Made by a program: the position numbers and the translations under genes
Shown here: piece by piece, positions 17,585 to 26,062 of the stretch
Numbering within the stretch: the stretch's first letter is position 1
Layout of the letters: each line of letters begins with the position of its first letter
The notes under the pieces: model-generated
What the model was told of the DNA's origin: nothing
Databases searched by the model: none
What the model saw: the letters and a program-made list of their open reading frames with translations, nothing else
From: Zoogloea sp041914405
GTDB lineage: Bacteria > Pseudomonadota > Gammaproteobacteria > Burkholderiales > Rhodocyclaceae
Assembly (NCBI RefSeq): GCF_041914405.1
Contig: NZ_JAYSDK010000006.1
Location: 118,291 to 182,290, forward strand
Direction: 5' to 3'
DNA: 64,000 nt

Positions 17585-18622
17585 TCAGTGTTCCGGGGTT
17601 TCTTCGGCCGGGGAATGCGCCAGATTCACGATGCGCGAGAAAAGCCGCTTGTATTCCGCATCGGTGTCGCCGCCGAAGCGTGGATCGTTGTTGCCTGAGA
17701 AGGCCGCGTTGATCTCGACCCAGTCCTCGTCCTTCAGGAAGCGTTGCGCGGCGGGCAGGATCACGCCTTCCTCCCGCCCCATGTGCTCCCACATGAAGCG
17801 GGCGTAGTTGGCGACGGCCTGTTCGACCTCATCGAGGGAGGATGCGCCGTGGGCGTATTCCTCCACCAGATGGGCCAGCGCGTTGAATAGCTGGTGGTCG
17901 CGCAGGTGCTGCCGTTCGAGTTCGTCCAGTTCGGCGTTGGCCGAGACGGTGCGTTCCCGCAGCTTGCGGAACAGGTAGTCCTGTTCCTTCGGATGGTGCA
18001 GGCCCTGCGGAAAGTCGCGGATGTAGCGGACGATGGCCTGCATGACGCCAAGGTCGGGCTGCGTCCCATCCACACGTGCGCGCTTCAGCAGATGCAGCCA
18101 GGCGTGCAGCACGGCGGCCATCGAGCGATGCTCGTCGCGGATGATGCCGATGGCCTGGACGGCGCGGGAAGGCTCGGCGCTGGCCGACACAAGCACGGGG
18201 ATCTCCGAGTGGGTGACGACCTTCAAGGTCTGGGAGCCGAGCATCATGCCGAGCTGGCTGCGCCGGCCGTGGGAAGCCATGAAGACCAGGTCGCAATGAG
18301 TGCTGCGCGCCGCGGCGAGGATTGCCCGGTAGGGCGTATCGTCAATGGTGCTGAGGGACGCGCAGGGCACGCCGCAGGCGCGGGCTGCCGATTCGGCCTT
18401 GGTCAGCAGTTCGCGGGCCCGGCCTTCGTAGGCGTAGCTGTAGTCGGCCGGCGACGTGAGGCGCACCACGTCGGCGTCGCCGCTGATGGCGGCACTGTAG
18501 TCGGCCTGCGCATGAAAAAAGGTGATCCGGGCCCCCAATGTGCGTGCGAACTCCACCGCCCGGCTGACGGTTTCGATGGAGAGATCCGTGTCATCGATGG
18601 GAACGAGCAGGTGACGGTACAT
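17585..18622 (-). CDS. UspA-hemerythrin fusion protein
   Basis: 345 residues. Residues 1-150 form a universal stress protein domain (MYRHLLVPIDDTDLSIETV and, near 120, MASHGRRSQLGMMLGSQT). Residues 165-310 form a hemerythrin-like four-helix bundle with iron-ligand candidates in IIRDEHRSM, GLHHPKEQDYLF, HLRDHQLF and MWEHMGREEGVILP. Such fusions probably couple nucleotide or stress sensing to O2 or NO binding. First gene of the leftward cluster; its presence upstream of an oxygenase is suggestive but not proof of a role in oxygen handling. Confidence 0.9.
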   Translation of the reverse strand: MYRHLLVPIDDTDLSIETVSRAVEFARTLGARITFFHAQADYSAAISGDADVVRLTSPADYSYAYEGRARELLTKAESAARACGVPCASLSTIDDTPYRAILAAARSTHCDLVFMASHGRRSQLGMMLGSQTLKVVTHSEIPVLVSASAEPSRAVQAIGIIRDEHRSMAAVLHAWLHLLKRARVDGTQPDLGVMQAIVRYIRDFPQGLHHPKEQDYLFRKLRERTVSANAELDELERQHLRDHQLFNALAHLVEEYAHGASSLDEVEQAVANYARFMWEHMGREEGVILPAAQRFLKDEDWVEINAAFSGNNDPRFGGDTDAEYKRLFSRIVNLAHSPAEETPEH

Positions 18623-18920
18623 GGCAACGACTCCTAGGTCAGGGTGCCGGAGGACTCCAACATGGGTTGGGAGTTATTCGGCGATTTCATGGGACTCATC
18701 CTAGGCGCTTGCCTGTGTCGTCACCCCCCTCGCAAAGGAGGGGGGAGGGGGGTGGCAGCGGACTTTGCGGATATATTTGACGCCACGTATTCGATGCCAC
18801 ATTCCGGGGCATGTCCCTCCTCCCGCGGAGGGGGCCCCACAAGAAGATGCCGCTTCAGCGGCACAAGACCCTTGCTGCCACGGCGGACGCACATCGTCCG
18901 CCATTGACTGGGCTTGCTCC
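18623..18920. repeat. Gene-free region with four GC-rich hairpins
   Basis: 298 bp between the Usp-hemerythrin gene and the divergent MalT-like regulator. Hairpins: CACCCCCCTC/GAGGGGGGTG (18722-18754); a CCCTCC/GGAGGG stem near 18812-18836; TGCCGCT/AGCGGCA (18848-18863); GGCGGACG/CGTCCGCC (18882-18902). No gene or clear promoter was recognised. It resembles an intergenic repeat cluster. Confidence 0.5.
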
Positions 18921-21620
18921 ATGACCGCTGCCATTGCCGAATCCGGCACCGCCTATTCCGAACTCGTGCTGCGCACGACACCGCCGCGCACACCGCGCAA
19001 CCTGCTGGTCCGCTCGCGCCTGAGCCTGGACGACGAGCGTTTCCGCGAGCGCCCGGTGATTGTCGTGCAGGCTCCGCCGGGCTTCGGCAAGACATCCCTG
19101 CTGGCCCAATGGCGGCATGAGTGCCTGGCTCGCGGCGCGGCGGTGGCATGGATTTCGGTGGATGGGCGGGACGATCCGCTGCGCTTCCTGCACAGCCTGG
19201 TGCTCGCCGTTCGGGTGGGATGTGCGCGGCCACAGTTCGGCCGCGTGCTGATGGAAGGAGGACAGGCCTCCCTCGGCGAACTCGACGGCATCACCGCCTG
19301 GCTGGCCGAAGTCGCCCAGTCGTCCCTCGATCTGGTGCTGATCATCGACGAGGCGGAGCGCCTGTCGGCGGCGCGGCGCAACGGCTTGAGCTACCTGCTG
19401 CACAACGCGCCAGCCAATCTGCGGGTGGTGATTGCGGCGCGGGGCGGCTTCGACACCGAGGTGGAGGATCTGAGCAGCTACGGGCATTGCGAACTGGTTG
19501 GCGTCGAGATGCTGCGCTTCCGCCTGGAGGAAACCCTGTCGCTGGTCGGCAACCGCTTCGGTGCCAAGGTGGATGCCGACACCTGCGCGCGCCTGCACGA
19601 GGTGACCGAAGGCTGGCCCCTCGGGCTGCAGCTGGCTCTGGCGGCGATGGAGCGGAGTACGGACCCACGCTCGGCGATCGAGGCGTTGGCTTCCGGCAGC
19701 GGCGACCAGCGTCACCGCCTGGTGGATGCGCTGATGGCCCACCTGGCCGTCGACGACCTGGATTTCCTGACCCGCATCGCGGTAGCCGACCTGTTGCATC
19801 CCGACCTGTGCCGGGCCTTGGTTGGGGATGACGCGGAGGAGCGCCTGCAGCGCCTCAGCCGGGACACGCCGATTTTCGTGGTGGGCGACAACAGCGCCTG
19901 GTCGCGTCTGCATACGCTGGCGCGCGACGGCTTGCGGGCAAGGCTCGGTGAATTGCCGGCCGACCAGCAGGCTGCTCTCCACGAACGGGCCATGGGCTGG
20001 CTGGCCGACCACGGGATGATCGAAGAGGCCGCCCGTCACGCGCTGTCAGCCGGGCAGCGGGAGAAAGCCTACGACCTGGCCGAGCAATGCCTCTACGACG
20101 CGGTCGTGCAGGGGCACCTCGGGACGGTGCTCGAGTGGCTGGAACTGGTGCCGGACGCGGAGCGTGACAAGCGGCCGCGCCTGCGCCTCGCCGCGGCCTG
20201 GGTGCTGGCGGTCAGCGAACGCCACGCGGAGGCGGAGGTGCTGGTCGAGCGCATCCTGTCCCAGCCCGATGTGGATGCGGCCCTGCGCTACGAATGCGCG
20301 CTGATCCTGAGCGGTGCCGCCTATTACGCCGATGACCCGGACCAGTGCGCGGCCTTGTTCTCCCCCTGGCGGGACACGCCGCCGGTTCGTGAGCCGCGTC
20401 TGTTGCAGATGCATGCCAACCGCCAGTCGGTGCTGGCCATCGTGCAGGGCGACCCGGTCGCCGCGCGCCGCTACCAGCAGGCAGCCCCGCGGGGCGATCA
20501 CGGCAAGGCGCATGGCTACGCGGTGCGCTGGGGCGAATTTGCCACCGGCCTGAGTTATTTCTGGGAAGGGCAGATGCTGCTCGCCGAAGAAGCCTTGCGA
20601 CCGACGCTGGCGCGCCTGGATGCCGATCTCGGCCGCCGCCATCCACTGGCCTGCATGGTCGCTTCGCTGCTGGCGTCGGCAGTCTATGAACGTGATCGCC
20701 TCGACGAAGCGTCGGCTTTGCTCGCCAACCGGCTCGACGTGCTCGAACGGGGTGGCACGCCGGAGACGGCATTGTTCGGCTATCGCACCGCGGCCCGGCT
20801 GGCTGCCGCACAAGGCGTCGAACATCGTGCGCTGGATCTCCTCGAGGCCTTGTACTCGGTGGGCATGGCCCGTCATCTGCCGCGCCTGTGCGTGGCGGCG
20901 CTGGCGGAGCAGACCCGCATGCACGCCGGTCGCTTCCGCTCGGAAACCTGCCGTGCGCTGGTCGAGCGGGTCGATCACATCCTGGAAGGGGAGGGGCTGC
21001 CCACCGGCGAGCTGTGGTGGCGCGCGGTCCGCCTGCCGCAGCTCCTGACCCACGCCCATGCGGCGATTGCCGAGCAGAACTGGCCGGCAGCCCTGGACGC
21101 GCTGACCCGCGCGATGCCGTTGGCCGAGGCCCTCAAGCAGGGCCGGGTACGGATCGAGATCATGGCCTTGCGGGCCTTCGCCCTCGACCGCAACGGCGGC
21201 GAAGGTCGCCCGGTGCTGCATGAAGCCCTCAGCCTGGCGCAGACCTACGGCCTGATGCGGACCTTTGCCGATGCCCACCCGGCCATGGCGGACTGGGCCC
21301 GGCGTGTTGCCGAGGAGGACGATGACGGCGTAGCCGTCGACCGCCCCGTCCCGATTGCCCGCACTGTGAGGCCGGCACCCGATCTCAAGGCAGGCGGCCC
21401 GCGGGCGGTACCGAGCATGGTGCTGACGCCGAAGGAGAGGGAAATCCTCGAACTGCTGGCGCGCAATCTCTCCAACAAGGAGATCGCCCAATCCCTGGCG
21501 GTCGGCGAAGCCACCGTCAAGTGGCACCTCAAGAACCTCTTCGGCAAGCTCGGTGCCGGCACCCGCCGCCACGTCGTGCGCCGAGCCCAGGTGCTGGGCC
21601 TCCTCGAAGGCGTGGAGTAA
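18921..21620 (+). CDS. MalT-like LuxR-family ATP-dependent activator
   Basis: 899 residues from the ATG at 18921; an in-frame ATG at 18765 would add a composition-odd stretch covering the hairpins and is rejected. N-terminal STAND ATPase with Walker A PPGFGKTSLLAQW (about residue 48-60) and LVLIIDEAERLSAA. A long helical repeat domain follows (about 300-780), then a C-terminal LuxR helix-turn-helix, LTPKEREILELLARNLSNKEIA. These are large ligand-responsive activators. Its position, 171 bp before and in the same direction as the DUF1302/DUF1329 operon, makes it the likely specific regulator. The same association occurs in pseudomonads as I recall it. Confidence 0.92.
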   Translation: MTAAIAESGTAYSELVLRTTPPRTPRNLLVRSRLSLDDERFRERPVIVVQAPPGFGKTSLLAQWRHECLARGAAVAWISVDGRDDPLRFLHSLVLAVRVGCARPQFGRVLMEGGQASLGELDGITAWLAEVAQSSLDLVLIIDEAERLSAARRNGLSYLLHNAPANLRVVIAARGGFDTEVEDLSSYGHCELVGVEMLRFRLEETLSLVGNRFGAKVDADTCARLHEVTEGWPLGLQLALAAMERSTDPRSAIEALASGSGDQRHRLVDALMAHLAVDDLDFLTRIAVADLLHPDLCRALVGDDAEERLQRLSRDTPIFVVGDNSAWSRLHTLARDGLRARLGELPADQQAALHERAMGWLADHGMIEEAARHALSAGQREKAYDLAEQCLYDAVVQGHLGTVLEWLELVPDAERDKRPRLRLAAAWVLAVSERHAEAEVLVERILSQPDVDAALRYECALILSGAAYYADDPDQCAALFSPWRDTPPVREPRLLQMHANRQSVLAIVQGDPVAARRYQQAAPRGDHGKAHGYAVRWGEFATGLSYFWEGQMLLAEEALRPTLARLDADLGRRHPLACMVASLLASAVYERDRLDEASALLANRLDVLERGGTPETALFGYRTAARLAAAQGVEHRALDLLEALYSVGMARHLPRLCVAALAEQTRMHAGRFRSETCRALVERVDHILEGEGLPTGELWWRAVRLPQLLTHAHAAIAEQNWPAALDALTRAMPLAEALKQGRVRIEIMALRAFALDRNGGEGRPVLHEALSLAQTYGLMRTFADAHPAMADWARRVAEEDDDGVAVDRPVPIARTVRPAPDLKAGGPRAVPSMVLTPKEREILELLARNLSNKEIAQSLAVGEATVKWHLKNLFGKLGAGTRRHVVRRAQVLGLLEGVE

Positions 21621-21663
21621 GCCTCTCCCGCAAGACCCTCTCGCCCCCTCCGTGCCCCCCCGA

Positions 21664-21768
21664 CCCCCAACTTTGTGGGGGGGGTGCGCTTTCTCCAGCT
21701 CTGGAAAATGAGCCTCGCTGCAGCGGATCGACCCGCTGCGAGATAAGAGGCGCTGCTGGATCAGCAGC
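21664..21768 (+). promoter_or_regulatory. Leader region of the DUF1302 operon with three hairpins
   Basis: After the regulator stop: CCCCCA/TGGGGG (21664-21681), possibly a weak terminator; GCAGCGG/CCGCTGC (21720-21739); and GCTGCTG/CAGCAGC (21752-21768). The last two lie just before the AGGAGG ribosome site of the 21792 gene. They could be activator sites or mRNA structure; no sigma-70 boxes stand out. Confidence 0.35.
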
Positions 21769-21791
21769 ATCCACAGGAGGAGGGGCGAGAC

Positions 21792-23534
21792 ATGCAATAC
21801 ACAACAGCCAAGAGAGAGAAAACCCGGCGCGCCTGCCCGGCGGCCGTTGGGGCCGCGCTGGCGCTGCTGGCCGGCGGTGCCGAGGCGGTGGAAATCGACA
21901 CCGGCAACCCGGACGTGCAGCTGCGCTGGGACAACACCGTCCGCTACAACCTGGCCCAGCGCGTCGCCGGCCGGGACAGCAAGATCGGCAACTATTACGC
22001 CGCCGACGAAGGCACTTACAGCTTCGACAAAGGTGACCTGGTCACCAAGCGGCTCGACCTGCTGTCCGAACTGGACATGGTCTGGAAGCGCGACACCGGC
22101 TTCCGCATCAGCGCCGCAGCCTGGTACGACCCGGCTTACGGGACGATGGACCATTCCAATCCCGGCAACCCAGCGCTCGCTGCCACGCCCAGCTACATCA
22201 ACAACCGCTACAGCAGCTATGTGAAGCGCTACTACCGGGGCCCGTCCGGCGAGCTGCTGGATGCCTTCGTGTTCGGCGCCTTCGATGCCGGCAATGTGCC
22301 GGTCAAGCTGAAGGCCGGCCGCCATACGGTGTTCTGGGGCGAGTCGATGTTCCTCAACGGCGCGCTGCACAGCGTGTCCTACGCCCAGATGCCGCTGGAC
22401 CTGCAGAAGGGTTTTGCGACGCCCGGCGTTGAGGCCAAGGAGCTGTTCCGCCCGCTCAACCAGATTTCCGGCCAAGCGCAGCTGACCGACACCCTCTCGG
22501 TGGCGGGGCAGTATTTCCTGCAATGGGAGGCCTACCGCTATCCGGAAGGCGGCACCTACCTCGGCCCGGTGGACTTCGCCTTCAACGGCCCGGACCGGGT
22601 CGTCGCCGGGCAGATCCCGAACAGCGCAGCCTTCGGCCCCTACGCCGGTGCGCTACTGGGCTACACCCGCGGCCATGAAGTCGTGCCCCGCAACAATGGG
22701 GAATTCGGCCTGTCGGCCCGCTGGTCACCGGAGATCCTGGACGGCACGCTGGGTTTCTACTACCGCCGCTACGCCGACAAGCTGCCCCAGGCCCTGGTCA
22801 CCCAGCGCAACCTGGTTGCCGGCAAGCCGTTGCTCAATGGCAGCACCTACAACCTGGTGTACGCCGGCGGCATAGACCTGTTTGGCGTGAGCTTCGCCAA
22901 GAACATCGGCGGCCTGAGTCTCGGCAGCGAAGTCTCCTATCGCCGCAACACCCCGCTGGTCGCCCAGTTGCTCGGCGTGTCGCCCACCGGCTTGCCCGAT
23001 CGCGGCGAGACCAGCGGCCCTCGCGGCGACACCTGGCATGGCCTGGTGAACCTGATGGGCGTACTGCCCAAGACCGGCCTTTTCGACACGGCCAACTGGG
23101 CAACCGAGCTGACCTGGAGCCGCTGGCGCAAGGTGCGCAGCGGGGAAAGCCTGTTCAACGCGGAAGGCTTCGCGCCGTGCGTCGGCAAGGACAAGTGGGA
23201 CGGCTGCGTCACCAAGGACTACGTCGGCGCCGCTGTGTCCTTTACCCCGACCTGGTACCAGGTGCTGCCGGGCATCGACCTGTCCGCGCCGGTTTCCTAT
23301 TCGGTGGGCCTGCACGGCAACGCCGCGACGATGTTCGGCGGCAACGAGGGCAACGGCAACTACAGCATCGGCCTGGGGGCCGACATCCAGCAGAAGTACC
23401 GCGTAGACCTGAAATACATCGCTTATTTCGGGCAGTACAAGGACAACGGCGCCGCAGTCACGGCCATCAACGGCTTTACCACGCTGTTGCAGGACCGCAA
23501 CTTCGTCAGCCTGACGTTCAAGACCACATTCTAA
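21792..23534 (+). CDS. DUF1302-family outer-membrane beta-barrel protein
   Basis: 580 residues with a basic start and signal peptide (cleavage about residue 32, GGAEA-VEI). The rest is beta-strand-rich with many alternating aromatic residues, and ends in a C-terminal phenylalanine (SLTFKTTF), the signature of BAM-inserted barrels. DUF1302 proteins co-occur with DUF1329, YCF48-like and RND proteins, as here. The AGGAGGAGGGG ribosome site makes this the first gene of the operon. Proposed role: outer-membrane passage of a hydrophobic compound; inferred from barrel features and neighbours, not shown. Confidence 0.88.
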   Translation: MQYTTAKREKTRRACPAAVGAALALLAGGAEAVEIDTGNPDVQLRWDNTVRYNLAQRVAGRDSKIGNYYAADEGTYSFDKGDLVTKRLDLLSELDMVWKRDTGFRISAAAWYDPAYGTMDHSNPGNPALAATPSYINNRYSSYVKRYYRGPSGELLDAFVFGAFDAGNVPVKLKAGRHTVFWGESMFLNGALHSVSYAQMPLDLQKGFATPGVEAKELFRPLNQISGQAQLTDTLSVAGQYFLQWEAYRYPEGGTYLGPVDFAFNGPDRVVAGQIPNSAAFGPYAGALLGYTRGHEVVPRNNGEFGLSARWSPEILDGTLGFYYRRYADKLPQALVTQRNLVAGKPLLNGSTYNLVYAGGIDLFGVSFAKNIGGLSLGSEVSYRRNTPLVAQLLGVSPTGLPDRGETSGPRGDTWHGLVNLMGVLPKTGLFDTANWATELTWSRWRKVRSGESLFNAEGFAPCVGKDKWDGCVTKDYVGAAVSFTPTWYQVLPGIDLSAPVSYSVGLHGNAATMFGGNEGNGNYSIGLGADIQQKYRVDLKYIAYFGQYKDNGAAVTAINGFTTLLQDRNFVSLTFKTTF

Positions 23535-23547
23535 AAGGAGACACACC

Positions 23548-24891
23548 ATGAAAATCCACACCACCCTGACCGTGGCCGTGCTTGGTGCCCTGGTGGCCGG
23601 CATCACACATGCCGGCGTGAGCGCAGAAGAAGCCAAAAAGCTCGGCACCACGCTGACCGCCGTGGGCGCCGAAAAGGCTGGCAGCGGCGCGATCCCGGAC
23701 TACACCGGCGGTCTGGCCGGCGCCCAGGCGGGCTACAAGGCCGGCAGCGGCCTGCGCCCCGATCCCTTCGCCAATGAAAAGCCCCTCTACTCGGTGGACG
23801 CCTCCAGCATGGCCAAGTACGCGGCCAACCTGACCGAAGGCACCAAGGCGCTGATGAAGAAGTACCCGAGCTATCGCATCGATGTGTACAAGTCCCACCG
23901 CACTGCCGCCTTCCCGAAGTTCGTCACCGACAACACCGCTGCCTGTGCGCTGAGCGCCAAGACAAGCGCCGGTGGCCGCTCGATGGAAGGCTGCCACGCC
24001 GGCTTCCCGTTCCCGATTCCGAAGAACGGCTTCGAGGCGATGTGGAACCACCTGGTGCGCTTCAACGGCATCGCCTATGAGGTCAAGTACCGCAATGTGA
24101 GCGTTGATGCGGCCGGCCGCCCGGCGCTGTCCACCGAAGGTTCGATCCTGCAGGAGTACCCGTACTGGGACGAGAGCAAGGCGAACTCCGACGTCTATTA
24201 CAAGCAGCGCATCTCCTACACCGGCCCGGCCCGGCGCGCCGGGGAGGGCATGCTGATCATCGACCCCCTCGACTACACCGACAAGGGGCGCCGCGCCTGG
24301 CTGTACTTGCCCGGCCAGCGCCGCGTGAAAGTGGCGCCGGACCTCGCCCACGACACGCCGAACCCCGGCACGTCGGGCGCCACGACCTTCGACGACACCT
24401 TCGTCTTCAACGGCTCGATGGAGCGTTACGACTTCAAGCTTGTCGGCAAAAAGGAGATGCTGGTCCCGTACAACGCCTACAAGATGGCCTACCACTCCAC
24501 CCAGGCGGACCTGCTCAAGCCGAACCACCTGAACCCGGATCTGGTGCGCTGGGAAATGCACCGCGTGTGGGTCGTCGAGGCCAGCCTGCGGGATGGCAAG
24601 CGCCACGTGTATAGCAAGCGGACCTTCTACCTCGACGAGGACAGCTGGGTTGCCGTCGCCTCCGACGAGTACGACGCCCGCGGCCAGCTGTATCGCGCCG
24701 GCTTCGCCTACATCGCCCCGAGCTACGAAGTGCCGGCCCCGTTCGCCGACCTCAATGGCAACTACGACCTGATCGCCGGGAGCTACTCCCTGACCGGCTA
24801 TTCGGCCGAGAACGGCGGTGTGCGCTACCTCAAGCCGCAGAGCGAGCGCGAGTGGTCGCCCGACGTGCTGGCCGGCGCCGGCGTGCGCTAA
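23548..24891 (+). CDS. DUF1329-family periplasmic/outer-membrane-associated protein
   Basis: 447 residues with a Sec signal peptide (MKIHTTLTVAVLGALVAG..HAGVS). No lipobox cysteine is visible. The conserved DUF1329 body contains GRRAWLYLPGQRRVKVAPDL and YSKRTFYLDEDSWVAVASDEYDARG. The family is predicted to adopt a LolA/LolB-like half-barrel that could hold acyl chains. It starts 13 bp after the barrel gene with AAAGGAG, so the two are coupled. Function experimentally open; a periplasmic carrier between inner and outer membrane is the inference. Confidence 0.88.
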   Translation: MKIHTTLTVAVLGALVAGITHAGVSAEEAKKLGTTLTAVGAEKAGSGAIPDYTGGLAGAQAGYKAGSGLRPDPFANEKPLYSVDASSMAKYAANLTEGTKALMKKYPSYRIDVYKSHRTAAFPKFVTDNTAACALSAKTSAGGRSMEGCHAGFPFPIPKNGFEAMWNHLVRFNGIAYEVKYRNVSVDAAGRPALSTEGSILQEYPYWDESKANSDVYYKQRISYTGPARRAGEGMLIIDPLDYTDKGRRAWLYLPGQRRVKVAPDLAHDTPNPGTSGATTFDDTFVFNGSMERYDFKLVGKKEMLVPYNAYKMAYHSTQADLLKPNHLNPDLVRWEMHRVWVVEASLRDGKRHVYSKRTFYLDEDSWVAVASDEYDARGQLYRAGFAYIAPSYEVPAPFADLNGNYDLIAGSYSLTGYSAENGGVRYLKPQSEREWSPDVLAGAGVR

Positions 24892-24970
24892 ACCCTGCAA
24901 GGGACGGGATACGCCGCCCGGCGTCCCCGTCCCGCCTCAACGCCCGGATCAAGTTTCGTTAGGACGCGCC

Positions 24971-26044
24971 ATGTTCAAGTCCGCTCTTCGCCCCGTGATC
25001 ACCGCCCTGGCCCTGGTATTGCCGCTGGCGGCGATCGCCGGCGGCTATTCCGATGTTGCCGCTGTACCGGCCAAGGCCTCGCCGCTGGCGGCCAAATCCC
25101 TGTTGAACGGTCTCGCCCGGGCCGGTGAGCGGATCGTCGCCGTCGGCCAGCGCGGCCACATCGTCCTCTCCGACGACGGCGGCAAGAGCTGGCGCCAGGC
25201 CAGTGTGCCGGTCAGTTCGGACCTCGTCGCAGTCAGCTTCCCGAGTGCAAAGCAGGGCTGGGCAGTCGGCCACGACGGTGTGGTGCTCCACAGCGCAGAC
25301 GCTGGCGCGACCTGGACCTTGCAGCTGGATGGCCGCCGCGCCGGCCAGCTGATGGTCGCCCATTACAGCCGCCTGGCCGACAACGGCGCCCTCGGCAGCG
25401 GAGAGCAGGCCGACCGCCTGCTGGACGACGTCAAGCGTATTGGTGGGCAGGGGGCCGAGAACCCCTTCCTCGATGTGTGGTTCAGCGATGAGCGCAACGG
25501 CTTCATCGTCGGCCCCTTCAACCTGATCTTCCGCACCGCCGATGGCGGCAAGAGCTGGGAGCCCTGGTTCGACCGTACCGACAACCCGAACCGCCTGCAT
25601 CTTTATGCGCTGCGCGGCATCGGCAGCGACGTGTACGCGGTGGGCGAGCAGGGCCTGGTGCTCAAGCTCGATGCCCAGGGCAACCGTTTTCGGGCGGTCG
25701 AGACGCCGTACAAGGGAACGTATTTCGGTGTCACCGGCAACGACGACAAGGTGCTGGTCTTCGGGCTGCGCGGCAACGCCTACCGCAGCGCGGACGGCGG
25801 CTGGAGCTGGGCCAGGGTGGACAGTGGCGTGCAGGACGGCCTCACCGGTGCCACCGCCTTTGGGCCGCGGGGGCTGTTGATGGTCAGCCAGTCCGGCCAG
25901 GTGCTGGTCAGCAAGGACGCCGGTGAGCATTTCTCGCCCCTCAAGCTCATGCAGGCCGCGCCGGCTTCCGCCGTTCTGGCGGTAGGCAGCGACACGGTCG
26001 TGATCGCGGGTGCCCGCGGCGTTCGCGCCGAAGCCCTGCGTTAA
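24971..26044 (+). CDS. YCF48/BNR-repeat beta-propeller protein, secreted
   Basis: 357 residues from the ATG at 24971, chosen because it begins a clean signal peptide (MFKSALRPVITALALVLPLAAIAG). Repeats of the Asp-box type are visible: VLSDDGGKSWRQAS, VLHSADAGATWTL, FRTADGGKSWEPW, AYRSADGGWSWARV and LVSKDAGEHFSPL. This is the YCF48 (Hcf136-like) fold, here periplasmic and part of the operon. A scaffold or assembly role for the transporter is plausible but unproven. Confidence 0.87.
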   Translation: MFKSALRPVITALALVLPLAAIAGGYSDVAAVPAKASPLAAKSLLNGLARAGERIVAVGQRGHIVLSDDGGKSWRQASVPVSSDLVAVSFPSAKQGWAVGHDGVVLHSADAGATWTLQLDGRRAGQLMVAHYSRLADNGALGSGEQADRLLDDVKRIGGQGAENPFLDVWFSDERNGFIVGPFNLIFRTADGGKSWEPWFDRTDNPNRLHLYALRGIGSDVYAVGEQGLVLKLDAQGNRFRAVETPYKGTYFGVTGNDDKVLVFGLRGNAYRSADGGWSWARVDSGVQDGLTGATAFGPRGLLMVSQSGQVLVSKDAGEHFSPLKLMQAAPASAVLAVGSDTVVIAGARGVRAEALR

Positions 26045-26062
26045 AAGAAGGAGAACCCCGCC

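Noticed and set aside
18765..18920. Extended N-terminus of the MalT-like regulator from the ATG at 18765
   Set aside because: The extension translates hairpin-rich intergenic DNA (proline/alanine/cysteine-rich) and does not resemble the family's N-terminus, which starts naturally at 18921.
20046..22523. An 825-residue minus-strand frame opposite the MalT-like regulator and DUF1302 genes
   Set aside because: No recognisable domain, histidine/glutamine-rich shadow composition, and it covers two well-supported plus-strand genes.
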